Source: Thermothelomyces thermophilus ATCC 42464
Taxonomy: Eukaryota > Ascomycota > Sordariomycetes > Sordariales > Chaetomiaceae
Direction: 5' to 3'
Assembly (NCBI RefSeq): GCF_000226095.1
Contig: NC_016476.1
Coordinates: 3,534,001 to 3,598,000 of the forward strand
DNA length: 64,000 nt
The notes beneath the pieces were generated by a model. It ran no database searches and was not told where the DNA came from. It was given only the letters and a program-made list of their open reading frames with translations. Numbering within the stretch: position 1 is the first letter of the stretch; every line of letters starts with the position of its first letter. Below are positions 36,216-47,903 of this stretch, piece after piece. The translations under genes were made by a program, and so were the position numbers.

Positions 36216-37559
36216 TAGCTATGCGGATAGAACTGACGATCTTCGTATCTCTGCTACTCTGGTGGTTGGCGATGGTTCTGGAGGAAGAAAGACGGAGGCG
36301 TCCAGAGCCAGCCTGCAGGAAGATGTGGGTGGCTGCAATCCTTGGTAGGGCTGGAACCCTGGTGGGCCCAGTCCACCATACCCTCTCTTTGGGGAAGCAA
36401 GGCACAGACGTGAAGGAAACAGCAGGAGACACCAAATCTCAGCACTTTGGAAAACGGAGTGGGTTCGATGATGGCGGCCACAATGACGAGGCTCGCAGCA
36501 TGGGTATGGGACACGCAAATCGCAGAGTTCTAATTAATTAGTTTGTTCGCTCGGGTAAGGTCTGCTGAGCCGCACTCGTAGCCATCTCCCCCCCACCTTA
36601 ATAGATAACAGAAACTAGACACGGTCGTTTGTAAAACAAGAGTTCAACCTCGTCATACGCTGCTTTCCTGACATGGACGTCTGCTAGGTGTTAATTTTTC
36701 TGGGCTCACCGCGCATTGCAGAAAACCTTAGCTCTGAACTTACACCTACCACGCACCTACGTAGTTAGGAGTTTCGGCAACGGCAGATGGGTCGGGAGAA
36801 TGGCGGCTTGTCAACACTCCCTCTACACCACCAAGGACACCCAAAATTAAATTAGCTGCGGAATTTTCAGCCGCTGCAGCCGATATCATGCAATCGAATA
36901 CGACCCTTGCCAGCCGCATGCCGCCTGTCGTCCTGGATCTTGTTGGCGGAGGCTGCCGAAGAAACGTCATAGGGGGACATGGCGCCGTGACGAGTGGGAA
37001 TGGAGACGCTTTAACAAGCAACGCTCCTGACCCGGTACCTGGAATTGAAGTGGGGTCTGGCGCAGCTCAACCGACCTGGCTAAGCTCTTTGACAGGGTAA
37101 ATAAAGGGCCCGCTGGGCCCCTGCTCACGGTCCGACGCGCCCGGTTCTTGCCTATTGGGGCAGCAAACCTTGGGGCAGCATCCGCCCCGAACTTCCGCAT
37201 CGAGCTATCACGGAGGCGGGCCCGGCTCACAGGCTCAACAGACGGAGACGGCCCGCCCGATCCGTGAAAAGCTTAGCCCCCGCGACAGCGGAGCTTAACT
37301 TGGCGTAATTAAGGCATGTATGTATGTATGTACAGTACTGTGTGTGTTCCGTACCTTTATTTAAAGCCAGTCAGTCGTCTTGGCCCCCCAAAACTGATCG
37401 ACACACCTACCTGGCTGCTCTTCCTTGCACAAAGCGATCGGCCGCAAGTCTTGAAATAATACTAGTAGTGGAGTTACCGAATTCGGTAATTAGTATACAT
37501 CCACCACAATACACTACCACACCAGGCCTGCAGCCACCCATCGCTAGCCATCCGCAGCC
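36216..37559. other. Upstream region of the Cip1-like gene
   Basis: No coding exon is supported here. Two copies of the XlnR/XYR1 core GGCTAA occur in opposite orientation, at 37078-37083 (plus) and 37273-37278 (as TTAGCC), about 480 and 285 bp before the Cip1 start. A TATTTAA element lies at 37359-37365 and a (GTAT)n run at ~37317-37331. The paired activator sites fit cellulase-type regulation but are short motifs. Confidence 0.4.
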
Positions 37560-38863
37560 ATGCTTCGCAAAACCGCCCTCCTCGCCGTCGCCGCCCTCCC
37601 GGCCTTGTCGGCGGCCCAGATCTCCAACGACTTTGAGAGCGGGTGGGACCAGACGGCATGGCCCATCTACGCCCCAGACTGCAACCAAGGCGGCAAGGTG
37701 TCCCTTGATACTTCGACTGCCCACAGTGGCAGCAACTCCATCAGGGTCGACGGTGCTGGTGGTTATTGCGGCCACATCTTCTTTGGAACGAACAAGGTGC
37801 CTAGCGGCGATCTCTACGTGAGGGTCTATCTGTAAGTGTGCAACAAACAAACCAAAACAACTAATACGAATTACTTGGAAATGATATAGAGGGAAGAAGA
37901 GAAGATGGAAGGAAGAAGAGGAAGAGGAAGAAGAAGAAGAAGAAGAAATGGATGAAGAAAAAGGAGCAGGTCTAACACGTACTTCTCTTCTGTTTACAGC
38001 AAAGCGTCCAAGGCCCTCACCGCCTCCCATGTCACCTTCATCACCATGCCGGACCCTGCCCAGGGAACCAACAAGCACCTTCGGATCGGCGGCCAGAGCG
38101 AGATCCTCATGTACAACCGCGAGTCCGACGACGCCACCCTGCCCGAGCTCTCTCCGCAAGGTATCGCCACCTCAACCTCCCTGCCCACCAACAGCTGGCA
38201 GTGCTTCGAATACCACGTCGGCACCGACGGCACCATCGAGACCTGGCTCAACGACAAGGCCGTTGCCGGCCTGACCTTCGGCCCGGGCATCTCCAACCCC
38301 AACGCGGGCGCCTGGTCGCGCAGCTCCATCATCCCCAAGCCCTCGGGCGTCTACTTCGGCTGGGAGTCGTACGGCGGCGACACAAACACCTTCTGGTACG
38401 ACGACATCGTCATCAGCTCCTCCCGCGTCGGCTGCTCCGGCAGCGGCACTCCTCCTCCTTCCTCCTCCTCCTCCTCCTCCCCTACCGGCCCCGCCCCCTC
38501 CACCACTCTCGTCACCTCCACCACATCCCGCGGCTCGACCAGCACCACCACCACCACCAGCTCGGCCCCCGCCACCTCCACCACCAGCAGCGGCTGCACC
38601 GTGCCGCAGTGGGGCCAGTGCGGCGGTATTAACGTGAGTTCTCCTGCTTCCCCCCTGTTTGATATTGTCTTTTTTTTTTCCCTTCCCATCTCTGTTCCAA
38701 TTCGTCGTCAGCTGCCCCAGTTTGAATGCGCGTGAACATGCCTTGCTGACTGACCAACTAAAAATTACCTTGCAATCTTATTTTGCAGTACACGGGATGC
38801 ACGACATGCGCGGCCCCGTACACCTGCAAGTTCAGCAATGACTACTACTCGCAGTGCCTCTAG
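37560..38863 (+). CDS. cip1: Cip1-like secreted protein with C-terminal CBM1
   Basis: Three exons (37560-37831, 38000-38633, 38789-38863) give 326 aa. A signal peptide ([19 protein letters not shown]) is followed by the Cip1 core, with hallmark segments [28 protein letters not shown]-like (here [15 protein letters not shown]) and [12 protein letters not shown] Ser/Thr/Pro linker (~245-288) leads to a CBM1 at 289-326 with the conserved WGQCGGIN...YTGC...YYSQCL cysteines and aromatics. Trichoderma reesei Cip1 is co-induced with cellulases; its fold resembles polysaccharide lyases, but activity has been hard to define. The last intron splits the CBM1. Intron 1 holds a long purine (GAA) tract at ~37890-37948. 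I infer an accessory role at plant cell walls, alongside the AA9 enzyme. Confidence 0.93.
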
Positions 38864-39529
38864 AGGGGCCCGGCGAGCGGGCACTCACTCGACTCTAGTG
38901 AGAATAATAATTACGCCCCTGACTGCAGAACGTTAATTATGCTTCTTGTCCATACTTTGACGTGAGCTTGGTGATATGGCCCCAAAGCACGCGGTTTGTA
39001 GATATTGCAATAGAATGCCAAAGATAGATGTGCTTTCAGTGAACAGTTCCTTACCATGACTGTCCTAGTCGTATTGTTTTGGTAGCAGGCCAGCCACCGA
39101 AGCCACAACAGTCTTAGAGGGTAATTACATACGTTGTTGGTGTAATTACTGTGCCTAGCGAGTCGGGGTCATGGCACAAGCTCTCGGGTGGGCAGATTTC
39201 AAGTCCAGGCTGAGATCGCAACATTGCTACATTACCAAATCAGAATAATGTAGAAGGAATAGGATGGCTTGAGAGTTTCACAATGAACACGCAAGGATCA
39301 TAATTATAATTTTCGTTAATTCTTTGATTCAAATTGCCAGGTGCCGCGCATCACCTACTTATCTTTCTCTCATGTGAAGTCTAAACACAAACAAGGTTTA
39401 TCTTCTAAGGCATCTAAGGTATCCAAAAAGGAATGGAAATAGAAAACAAATAAAATGAAAACAAGCTGCTCTATAATCATCAAACACGGGGAACATAAAC
39501 GCATCCAAAATATCATCCCTCCGTCACAC
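38864..39529. other. Convergent intergenic region between Cip1-like and NEP1-like genes
   Basis: This 666-bp stretch is the shared 3' flank of two convergent genes. No coding or RNA feature is recognised. Confidence 0.55.
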
Positions 39530-40638
39530 TCAGGGCGTCCCCGGAGATCCCTCATCCAGGTTCACGTCAAAGGTGATGCCCGCTGGCTTCGCCCTTCCGA
39601 TAGCACCGGGGAACGTCGAATCCTTGAAGTCGATCGTCGCCTTGCCGAAATCGTAGGCGAACAGCTTGTCCCTTATCTCGGTCGAGGGGAAGCCATTGTA
39701 CGAGACCAAGTCGCCACGGAACTAATTACAGCGGGTAAGAAAAGAAGAGTCAGCCATGATTATCTCCTTTTTGCGGGGTAATTAACTTGCAGCAGGGCTC
39801 AGGAGCAGCGGGTTTTTGGCGAATTGGATTCGCTGCTTGATTTAAAAACAAGCAGACCAGAGAGAGAGAGGGGGAGAGAGAGAGAGAGAGAGAGAGAAAT
39901 ACTGACCCATATCCCCTTGTGATTCTCGATGTTGTCGTCCGCCTCGTTCGCGAACCGGAAGCAGTGCGTGCTGGCGCCGTCCTTGTGGTAGACCATCTTG
40001 GGGTGGTCGCCGTCCCAGCGGACGTCGGCGGCCGGGCGGACCTCGTAGTTGCCGTGCTGGGAGGCGGCGACGTACTCGGCGCGGCCGGTGGCGTCGCTGA
40101 CCCAGACGGCGATGTGCTCCCAGTCGTGGCGGTGGCCGCCGCCGAAGAAGTAGGCCACCGGCACGTCCTTCTCGAAGTAGTAGCCGTACAGGTACACGCA
40201 CCAGCCGCTGTTGCACCGCTGCCGCGCGTACACGTTGTTGTTGTCCAGGTCCGACTCGTCCCGGCAGTCGCTCGACAGGCCCACCCACTCGTACGGCAGG
40301 CCCTCCGCCACGTTGCCCTCGGCGTCGATCGCCGGCACGTTGTAGCACCCGTCCGTGTCGAAGTCGAGCGACGGCTGCCACCGGAGGTCGTTGGCCGTCG
40401 CCCGCTGCGGCAGCGCCTTGGGCGGCGACGGCGCCGCCGCCGCCGAGAAGGTCGGCGCCCCTGCCGGCGGCCCGGTAAGATTCCCCCCCGAGGACGGCCC
40501 TGTCGAGTTCCGAAAGGACGGCGCTGTCGAGTTTCTGAAGGACGGCGCTGTCGAGTTCCTGAAGGACGGCGCGCGAGGGGCAGCCGTCGCTACGGCTGCT
40601 GTTAGAAGCAGCAGGGCGGAGGTGTTGAGGCGCGCCAT
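39530..40638 (-). CDS. Necrosis- and ethylene-inducing protein-like (NPP1/NLP family), secreted
   Basis: Two exons, 40638-39907 and 39721-39530, with a 185-bp intron (GTCAGT...AATTAG, phase 0), give 307 aa. A signal peptide covers ~1-20. Residues 23-46 are three exact copies of an eight-residue unit, APSFRNST, each with an N-glycosylation sequon. The NPP1 domain follows, with the family heptapeptide GHRHDWE intact at 168-174. Several cysteines (98, 125, 142, 147 and one near the heptapeptide's C-side) exceed the two of type I NLPs, so this may be a type II form. Family members bind plant sphingolipids and many lyse eudicot membranes; others are not cytolytic. Whether this one is active cannot be told from sequence. 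The intron contains a (CT)n/(GA)n run at ~39859-39897. Confidence 0.92.
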
Positions 40639-42468
40639 GGAGAAAAGGGGGAAAAGAAGAAAAGGAGATATACGATGCGATCAACGGTCGCGCGTCTCGT
40701 CCAAGCTAGCTAGTCTCGAACTTCCCTCCCCCCAAGGCACTGATTAAGTGGTCAAGACTTGGAGCCCTGATATAATTATATATATATATATATATATATA
40801 TTTGGAACATTCTTGGAATGGCAGCGCCCGCCTACTTGTAGCGGCCAAAGGATTTTTCTTGTCCGAGTGACCCCCCCCCCCCCTTTTTCCCCTCTTCCTC
40901 GCTGGTCTCCGACGTCACATGGGTACCTCCATAATCTCCCCATCCTAGTACTTTAGAGATACCGACGGCATGCTACGCCCGTCGATGGCTAGCAACAAGC
41001 CGCGGTCGGAGAATGTGCAAAGACGGCCACTTTTCATTCGCCCTGTGAACAGACGGTCATTCGGAAAACGGGAAGGTGGTTCTTGGTTCATGCACAACCT
41101 CCGCAGACGGGCCGCATGGACTGATGCCTGTGCCGATCGCCAGGCCAGTCAGCGTCCAGGATCGGACTTTTGAGTTGCATTTAGGTTGTCGTCTTCGGCC
41201 AATGGTGAGACGCGCACCGTAAATGTGAGTGATTCTCTGCCAAGCCGTGCCCCTGACCCCTTGGCATGGCCCCCCCCACCAATTTTTCAGCAAAGTGCCG
41301 GTCGTGATGCTCGTCTGCGCGGCCCTATTGGATCGGCCACCTTCCAACTCGAGGAATGCTGCCGCCACATGGCCAGGCATACATGATCCTGACTGACACT
41401 CCGTCGACGTAAATTCGAACCTGCCATTCGGGGATGTACCGCCTGTTCATTTCTTTGCGGCTGAACGCACACCAAGTTGGGTCTCCTAAAGGCTAAACGT
41501 AATAACTATCGATTACCTTACATAGTAGTTACGTAGGTAGGTACCTTAGTTAAGCACAAAGGATTAGAGGACCTACCCCTCAAAGAGGCCACACGATTCA
41601 GGTAATGTATACATGTATACACCAACTGAATAGACTGAGTTCAACCATAGTTCATGTACTATAGCCGTGTTAATTCACCGGTTTGTGAGCTCAAAAGTCA
41701 GTTTGCCAACATAGAGTTACTAGTAAGTCCGAGCTAGTATGTATGGCTCCTAGAATGGGTTTGTGGAGGTTTTTTCAAGCAGGGTCCCGGAAAATAAGTG
41801 GGGCGCGGTGCGGATGGGGACTTCGAACTAGTCGAAATAGCTTGATGAACGCTAGCTAATATACTAGGCAGTGTGCGGGATGGAAGTTCCCAGCCAATAA
41901 CTATGTTCTTAATGAGAATGCCTGGTACCCCGGCAGAGAGGGCACTGAACTCGAGCATAGCGCGCGCACGCTGGTGCAGCAATGGTGGTACTGCTTGGCG
42001 AGAGGTAGCTAGCGTGGCGGGAAGTAATTACCGAAGTGCGTCGCCGTGTCAGAAACGAGCATGTATGTATGTATGTATGTACGAAGCGATGCTTAATTAT
42101 GAGATAGAGGGGTTGCACTCCCCACCAATGCGTGCTGAGGGCTTCAATATCTGGGCAATGTCCATGGCCAATTTCTCTGATAATTATATCAGCAAGTAAT
42201 TAGCGGCAGAAAACCGCCCGGTTGAGCACCATGTTTTCTCTACCAGGTCGCCGTGAGCTGCCTGGAGTCGGTTTGGCTGCGACGTGGATTCTTCGATAAT
42301 TAAGCGTTTCTATCGAGCTCAATGCTGAAACCCTTCGTCGACACTGCTTTCGAAATTTTAGCCATGCAGGTGCCAGCATCTGAAATTGTTGCTAATATGT
42401 TCACCGGGATTTCAAGCTGCCAGACAGCCTAGTCTTGACATTCAGAGGCCAGATAATTACCCCGAGGT
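40639..42468. other. Intergenic, 1.8 kb, with a (TA)n microsatellite
   Basis: A (TA)n run lies at 40771-40801, about 135-165 bp upstream of the NEP1-like start, and could serve as its TATA region. A GTAT repeat occurs at ~42061-42080. No coding exon or RNA gene is supported between the two minus-strand genes. Confidence 0.5.
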
Positions 42469-43952
42469 TTATAATCTGACCTTGGTCTTTACAATGGCCA
42501 CAAAAGCCTCCATGTCCTGCAAAAAGCCCTCCGGATCGTCGAACGCCGCGAGGTGGCCTCCCTGTTTCAACGATGTGAGTCCGACTGATAATAAAGGAAA
42601 TCCGAAATGTGAGAAGAAGAGATGAAAGTGAGCTTACACTCTCGTGCGCCTTGAGGAAGGCCAGATTGTTTGGGAACCAATACTCTAGCCAGGACTTGGC
42701 AACGCTCAGCACCTCGTCTGGGTACCAAGAATATCCCAGCGGCTTTGTGGTGATGGCAAGAGGCGACGGCAGGTTCCCGCCATCGTCCCGGAGAACAGCG
42801 GCCCAGACGGACCGGTACGACCAGAGGGCACGCCCGTACGACTTTGTGAGCCAGTACCAGGAGACCTGTTGCAGAATTGTGTCGACAGAGTAGTTGGTGT
42901 GCTCGACGTACATGGATCCAATCCTGTTATTATTATTTTTTTTTTTTTGGAGGGCAGATGTCAGCCGGTGCCGGTTTACGCTGACCATGTCAGAGGAGAA
43001 ACACACCATGCCAACAACGCCATTGGATTCGACATCAGGGCCAGAGAGAGGGACCCCGGCTTTGTTCCCTGTTCCAGGATGTACCCGGTCTCGCGGTCGC
43101 CAAACTGGGCAGCACGAGCGAGCGTGGCGCCCTCTTCTGAAGTGACCGGGAGGTTTTCAACTGCCGACATCTCCGAGGGTGTGAGAATGAGGTTATTAAC
43201 TGGACAGAGGGAGAAAAAGGTCAGTATCTCTATCGCAGTTGCCATTTCTTGCGTCGGAGAGAACGAATGGATGTCATACAGTGGACGGCCTTGCACTCCT
43301 GGTGGAACGTCCCGAGCGTTGCCGTCAGGCCCGACCCGACATCCCCGCCCTGGGCGATGTACGCGTTGAACCCCAGCGCCTTCATTAGCTCATTGAGTGC
43401 CTCGGCAGCCTTGCGAAAGTCGAGCTCCGTCCGGGTGAGATTGCTGCGGGTGGAGAGTCCATAATCCGGGATGGAGGGAACGATGACATGGTACGGCAGC
43501 GTCCTGGGGGTGTACTTTGTTGTCAAGAGCTCGAGCATAGGGACGAAATCAATCCACGAACTCGGCCAGCCGTGCGAGAAGAGTATCGGAGTTGCTTCGC
43601 GCCTGCGTGAAAACAGGGCCGCGAAGTGGAGGTTAAAGACCTGGCCATCCGACGGAGCGGTCACGTTGATGGTGAACTGGGGGAACGAGTTCCAGTGCTT
43701 CTCGTGCAAGCGCCAGTCAAACTTGTTGACCCATTCGTCCGCCGCCGCAGTGAACCAGTCTCGCGTCATTCCGAACGCGTAGTCGGGCCCGTCGTCTGCG
43801 CCGTGCGTGTTGTAGAACGAGGGGCTTCCTACGACGGCCGTCTTGACGAGGCTGGATAGTTGGTTCAGGTCGGCATCTGGGACGTGCAGAGAGAACGGGG
43901 TTGGTGTGCCCGGGATGCACCGAGGCACGATTCCGAACCCGGCGTCAACCAT
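42469..43952 (-). CDS. Epoxide hydrolase, microsomal/EHN-type alpha/beta hydrolase
   Basis: Four exons (43952-43280, 43199-43007, 42923-42638, 42561-42469) give 414 aa, the usual length for fungal EHN-type epoxide hydrolases. An N-terminal EHN-like region (~15-115) precedes the hydrolase fold. The oxyanion motif HGWP is at 127-130, the nucleophile is Asp204 in GGDVGS, a lid region contains GYILEQGTKP, and the catalytic His is His387 in GGHLAAF, supplied by the tiny last exon. The reaction is hydrolysis of an epoxide to a vicinal diol. Substrate is unknown; likely roles are detoxification or metabolism of fatty-acid or plant-derived epoxides. The P450 11 kb away could in principle supply epoxides, but no cluster is evident. 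Confidence 0.92.
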
Positions 43953-45601
43953 GTCGGGCTCCCTGCTATCTCGACTACGGACTATTTCGGAGCTGTTAAT
44001 ATGAATATAATCCAGAAAATGAGATGATTTACTGGCACATTAATCTACACTACACCTGGAGGAGGAGCACCTAGTTTCTTATATCCCCTAACGCTGTGTA
44101 GACCGTAATTGTGATATCAATATCTCATTCGTCCGGTTACTTTTTTTGGGCAAACCAAAAGAAGTGGACATGTCTTTTCACCCTGACGAGTCAGGTGTCC
44201 TGATAGTAGGTTCAGAACAATAGAGCTGTGTAACCGATCTTTGGTCTCTCCGGCGATTTCTAAGCAGACAGGATGGTAATTCGTCAAACCAGGCGTTGAT
44301 CCTTCGATGCCAAGCTTCGCTCAGCATAAGTTCCCGTACTGCACACTGCACATCCGGCCTGCCCGGGGCACGGAATTCGGAATTCGGATGAACAGGGCCT
44401 TCATACTTGCAGCCCACGAATACAAGTAACATCACTTTGCGTACGTGTCATTACCTGCAAAAAAGGTATTGCTCAAAATTGGTGGTCGGGGCGTTCTACC
44501 CTTCGGTGGCTACGGAAACTACGATCTGCCTAGCCTTACGTCCGAAGATGGTGGGTGCTCTCGAAGTCTGTGTAGCAGGTCGGCAGCAAATCGTGATGCT
44601 GTTCCGGGGGTGGAACTTGCAACTTACAAGTTGTTCTCCCCCACGCTCCTCTGCGTCCTAGGTACTTAGTTTATGAAAAAGTACGTTCCCTAGTACTGGT
44701 ATTTTATGATTTTGACTCTTACTTGACATGATCACAGATCTCTTAACCTTATACAGGCAAGTAGTGACAAGCATGAGACCATCAGGGGGAGGAAACAGGT
44801 CCATCTCGACCAATAATGCAACGCCTGGCAGTGAACCCGTAGTAGTAGAATTATTTGACCCCGTTTAGCCTCACTAAGGTTGCATGATACGCGCAACTAC
44901 TTAGGTATGTTATGCGAGTATCTTCGTTTAGCAGGTAGTGTGTACCCACGCCACATCTACTAATAGTCTCCAAGAAGACATCCCAGGCAAAGATGGGCTA
45001 ACCACATTGACTGTGATCTTGATTTATCGCTCTCTAATGCCGGTGTGGTGCTAGCCCCCCCAACATCACTTGACTACCCGCTTGTTCATCACTACTTGAG
45101 CCATCGTGTTTAATACTTGATTTATGTGCGTTATTTATAAGGTAATTACTATACACACACGTGCTCTTGTCGCTCAGGTCCCATGACCGCGCCGAATGCA
45201 GAGCCCCTGTGAGATCTTTCACAAATACGAATCCCATGGCGCTTTTCAGGGCCGAACGGGAAGAAGACGGGGCCGGAAGTGAAACAGCTACCCTCTGTCG
45301 AGCCCAGAACCTACCTAGCCTAGTGTACGGAGTACATACAATGTAATGAATTCTTCCGTCCCCACCCACCTGCCGACGGCTGGCACCTGCACTGTGCCGG
45401 CCTTAGCGGCCCCACATTCGGCTTGAACTCCCGGAAAACTGTGAGGCGGCAGCCAAGGCATGCAGCGCCAACTCATGCTCACTCTCAAAAAGACTCAACG
45501 ACTGGCTCACAACCCAGTCAATCTCACTTACCGCACCCATCAACGCGGGATCCCAGCACTAAGCCAGCATTGACCCAAGACCGCTGCTCTTACCCTGCAG
45601 G
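43953..45601. other. Intergenic, 1.6 kb, divergent promoters, no gene supported
   Basis: This is the shared upstream region of the epoxide hydrolase (minus) and the carrier-family gene (plus). Open frames lack motifs. No RNA gene or transposon was recognised. Confidence 0.5.
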
Positions 45602-45725
45602 CGAGGAGGAAAATAAGAAAGAATAAAAGAAGAAGAAGAGAAAAAAAGAAGAAGAGAAAAAAAAAGAAGAAAAAAGAAAAATGTACCCTCATCATGCCCA
45701 CCCCCAGCAACCGCAGCCGAGGTGA
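45602..45725 (+). promoter_or_regulatory. Polypurine leader and overlapping upstream ORF
   Basis: An almost pure purine tract covers 45602-45680, directly before an ATG at 45681 in A-rich context. That ATG opens a 14-codon frame ending with TGA at 45723-45725. It overlaps the presumed main start at 45694 in a different frame. If transcripts include 45681, scanning ribosomes would meet this ATG first and bypass the main start. Confidence 0.5.
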
Positions 45726-47259
45726 CGACCTGCCCGCATCCGGCGCACCGACTACATCTACACCTCCACCGGCAGCATCGGCGTCATCTCCTTCGTCACC
45801 CGGACTCGACTCCCAGGCGGCGGCATCATTTCCTTCCCCAGCAGACCTCGGCTTCGACGCGGGCATCCTGCCCGCCATAATACCGCCCGACGGCAGCCCG
45901 TCATCGCTCCCGGATAAAAAGGCCCCCAGTAGCAACGCGGCCACGGGCGCCTCGGCCGCCGGCGTGCGCGCGCTCACCGCCCAGGCCGTTGCCTTCTACT
46001 TCCGCGCCCCCGTCAAGGCCTTCTTCCGCACCCGCGTCGACTACCTCGCCTACGCGCGCGCCCTGCAGGAGCAGCGGCAGCTGGAGCTGCTGCGCCACCA
46101 CCACCACCACCACCAAAGCGGCGGCAGCGGCGGCACGGGGGTTAGCAGCGGTGGTAGCATCAGCTGGCTGCGTGCGCGACTGCGGTCCACGACGCCCGCG
46201 GTGCTCGCGTCGGCGGTGCGCCACTACGGCTGGCGGGTCGTGCCCGACCAGATCCTGCCGCCGCTCGCGGCCAACGTCGGCGTCGGCGCCGTCCTCTACA
46301 CGAGCTACCTGCAGATCCTCGGCCGGCTGCACCCGGAGAGCGCCCGCGCCAGCAAGCGCGTCTACCCGCCCCCGGGCCCCCTCGAGACCTTCACGGCCGG
46401 CTTCCTGGCCGGGTCGGTCCAGAGCCTGGTTGCGGCCCCGCTGGACGCCGTGCAGGCCCGCTGGGATGGCGTCACGAGCGGGAGGGTCGTCAACAACGGC
46501 GGGGGCGGTGCCGCCGAGCGGCCGAGGAGCATGTGGGCCTTCAGCGCGGACAAGCTGCGCGAGATCGGGGTGCGCGGCGTGTTTTCCGGCTGGGGGCTGT
46601 CCTTCCTCAAGGACAGCATGGGCAGCGCCGTCTTCTTCAGCGTGTTTGAGTACGTCAAGGCGCAGGGGTACTACAACTTTGTCCGGTGGTACTACGGCTC
46701 GCTCAATGAGGACGCCATCGTGCTACTGTCGCGCAAGCGGCCGGCGGCCCCCGCGGACGGACCGGGGAGGATCTCGTCGTCGCGAGACGAGCAGCAGCCG
46801 AGGATGCCGACCATCATCCGGCCGCACTACGCCCTCGAGCCGACTTTCTTGCTGCTTGCGGGCATGGGTGCGTCCATCACGCAGCAGGTCGTCCTCCATC
46901 CGCTCTCGTACATCCAGGCCGAGCACTGGGAGCGGCTCGAGAGCCTGGACGCCAAGGCGAGGAAGCTGAGGCGCGAGGCGGGGCTGCCGGAAGCGGCCGG
47001 CTCGGCCCGGCGCTGGCGCATGTTGAGGGCGTACCGCGACGCGTACCGGACCACGTGGGCGGAGTGCATGAGCGAGGCCCGGGCGGCCGGTCTCAGCATG
47101 CGCCAGTGGCTCTACCGCGGCTTCTGGTGGAACACGATCCGGCAGGTCCCCAGCACCAGCGCCGGTCTGATCATCTTTGAGCTGGTGAGGCGCAAGTACG
47201 GATTTGGCGAGGACCAGGTGCGCATTAACCTGGACGGTTACGATATCCTGTTGAAATAG
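45694..47259 (+). CDS. Mitochondrial carrier (SLC25)-like membrane protein
   Basis: A single exon encodes 521 aa. Residues 1-85 are a Ser/Pro/Ala-rich extension, and a six-His run occurs near 130. Carrier-like repeats are recognisable from ~225: ETFTAGFLAGSVQSLVAAPL followed by DAVQARWD, which matches the PxDxxxxR part of the carrier signature, then VRGVFSGWGLSFLKDSMGS and FFSVFEYVKAQ. A second degenerate repeat follows (GASITQQVVLHPLSYIQAEH), and the C-terminal repeat has YRGFWWNTIRQVPSTSAGLI. This fits divergent fungal carrier-family proteins of the mitochondrial membranes. Signature residues of two repeats are altered, so the transported substrate, or even transport activity, cannot be inferred. 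The start at 45694 is the first in-frame ATG but is overlapped by an upstream ORF. Confidence 0.8.
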   Translation: MPTPSNRSRGDDLPASGAPTTSTPPPAASASSPSSPGLDSQAAASFPSPADLGFDAGILPAIIPPDGSPSSLPDKKAPSSNAATGASAAGVRALTAQAVAFYFRAPVKAFFRTRVDYLAYARALQEQRQLELLRHHHHHHQSGGSGGTGVSSGGSISWLRARLRSTTPAVLASAVRHYGWRVVPDQILPPLAANVGVGAVLYTSYLQILGRLHPESARASKRVYPPPGPLETFTAGFLAGSVQSLVAAPLDAVQARWDGVTSGRVVNNGGGGAAERPRSMWAFSADKLREIGVRGVFSGWGLSFLKDSMGSAVFFSVFEYVKAQGYYNFVRWYYGSLNEDAIVLLSRKRPAAPADGPGRISSSRDEQQPRMPTIIRPHYALEPTFLLLAGMGASITQQVVLHPLSYIQAEHWERLESLDAKARKLRREAGLPEAAGSARRWRMLRAYRDAYRTTWAECMSEARAAGLSMRQWLYRGFWWNTIRQVPSTSAGLIIFELVRRKYGFGEDQVRINLDGYDILLK

Positions 47260-47903
47260 AGTCATATAATTAGACCGGGCGGGGCGTTCGGCATGGACGG
47301 GTCACTACGGTAGTAAGCTAGACAGGGTCGTTCATATCTCTGCTTGCTTTGCTGGTGGGTTTAGGAATCGGGAACTGGGCACTGGGCACCATGGAGAGCC
47401 ATTTAGGGGCTTTGGGAACTGTGGCTGTCATTGGGTGTTTGAGAAGAGCCTGGAGTATTTCCAACCACCAAACACCACTGTCATTTTTAGATCCTCCTTT
47501 GTAAAATTCTCTTTCGCTGCTCAATAACCAGGTCTCGATCAACTCGGAGTTATTAGCAGTAATAAATACAACTAAAAGCCCCACGATCCTTGCCGAGTCT
47601 CAATCGTGCCGAGAGAGGACTCGAACCTGGGCAGCAAAGAGGGTTCAGTAGGGAAGCTGTACTGCGGCAGCCGACATGCCAGCGGGCGCCGATGTTGTGA
47701 TGCCAACCATGGTGGACCACCAGCACCCGATGGAGTTATTACCTGCGGTTGCAGACGTCGGCCGAAACAATGTTTCTGATCATGTCGAGACAGATCAGGA
47801 CCCGGCGATCGATGAGCTCTCCGAACTATGAGCTTTACTGTTTTTGGCTCGATCTCTGGTGTCATCGAGGATAGGAGCTCGTCATTAATTAAATGGGACT
47901 CCA
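47260..47903. other. Convergent intergenic region
   Basis: This is the 3' flank shared by the carrier-family gene and the methyltransferase pseudogene. A GGTTCGAGTCC-like B-box word on the minus strand near 47622-47634 is not part of a foldable tRNA. Nothing else was seen. Confidence 0.55.

Noticed and set aside
39919-40605. 228-codon plus-strand frame
   Set aside because: Antisense to the NEP1-like exon 1, Val/Arg-rich without motifs.
45989-46969. 326-codon plus-strand frame inside the carrier gene
   Set aside because: Low-complexity Ser/Arg/Ala translation of the wrong frame; the carrier signatures are in the other frame.
47600-47660. tRNA-like B-box word GGTTCGAGTCC on the minus strand
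   Set aside because: The T-stem does not pair around TTCGAGT and no A-box or anticodon arm can be folded upstream.
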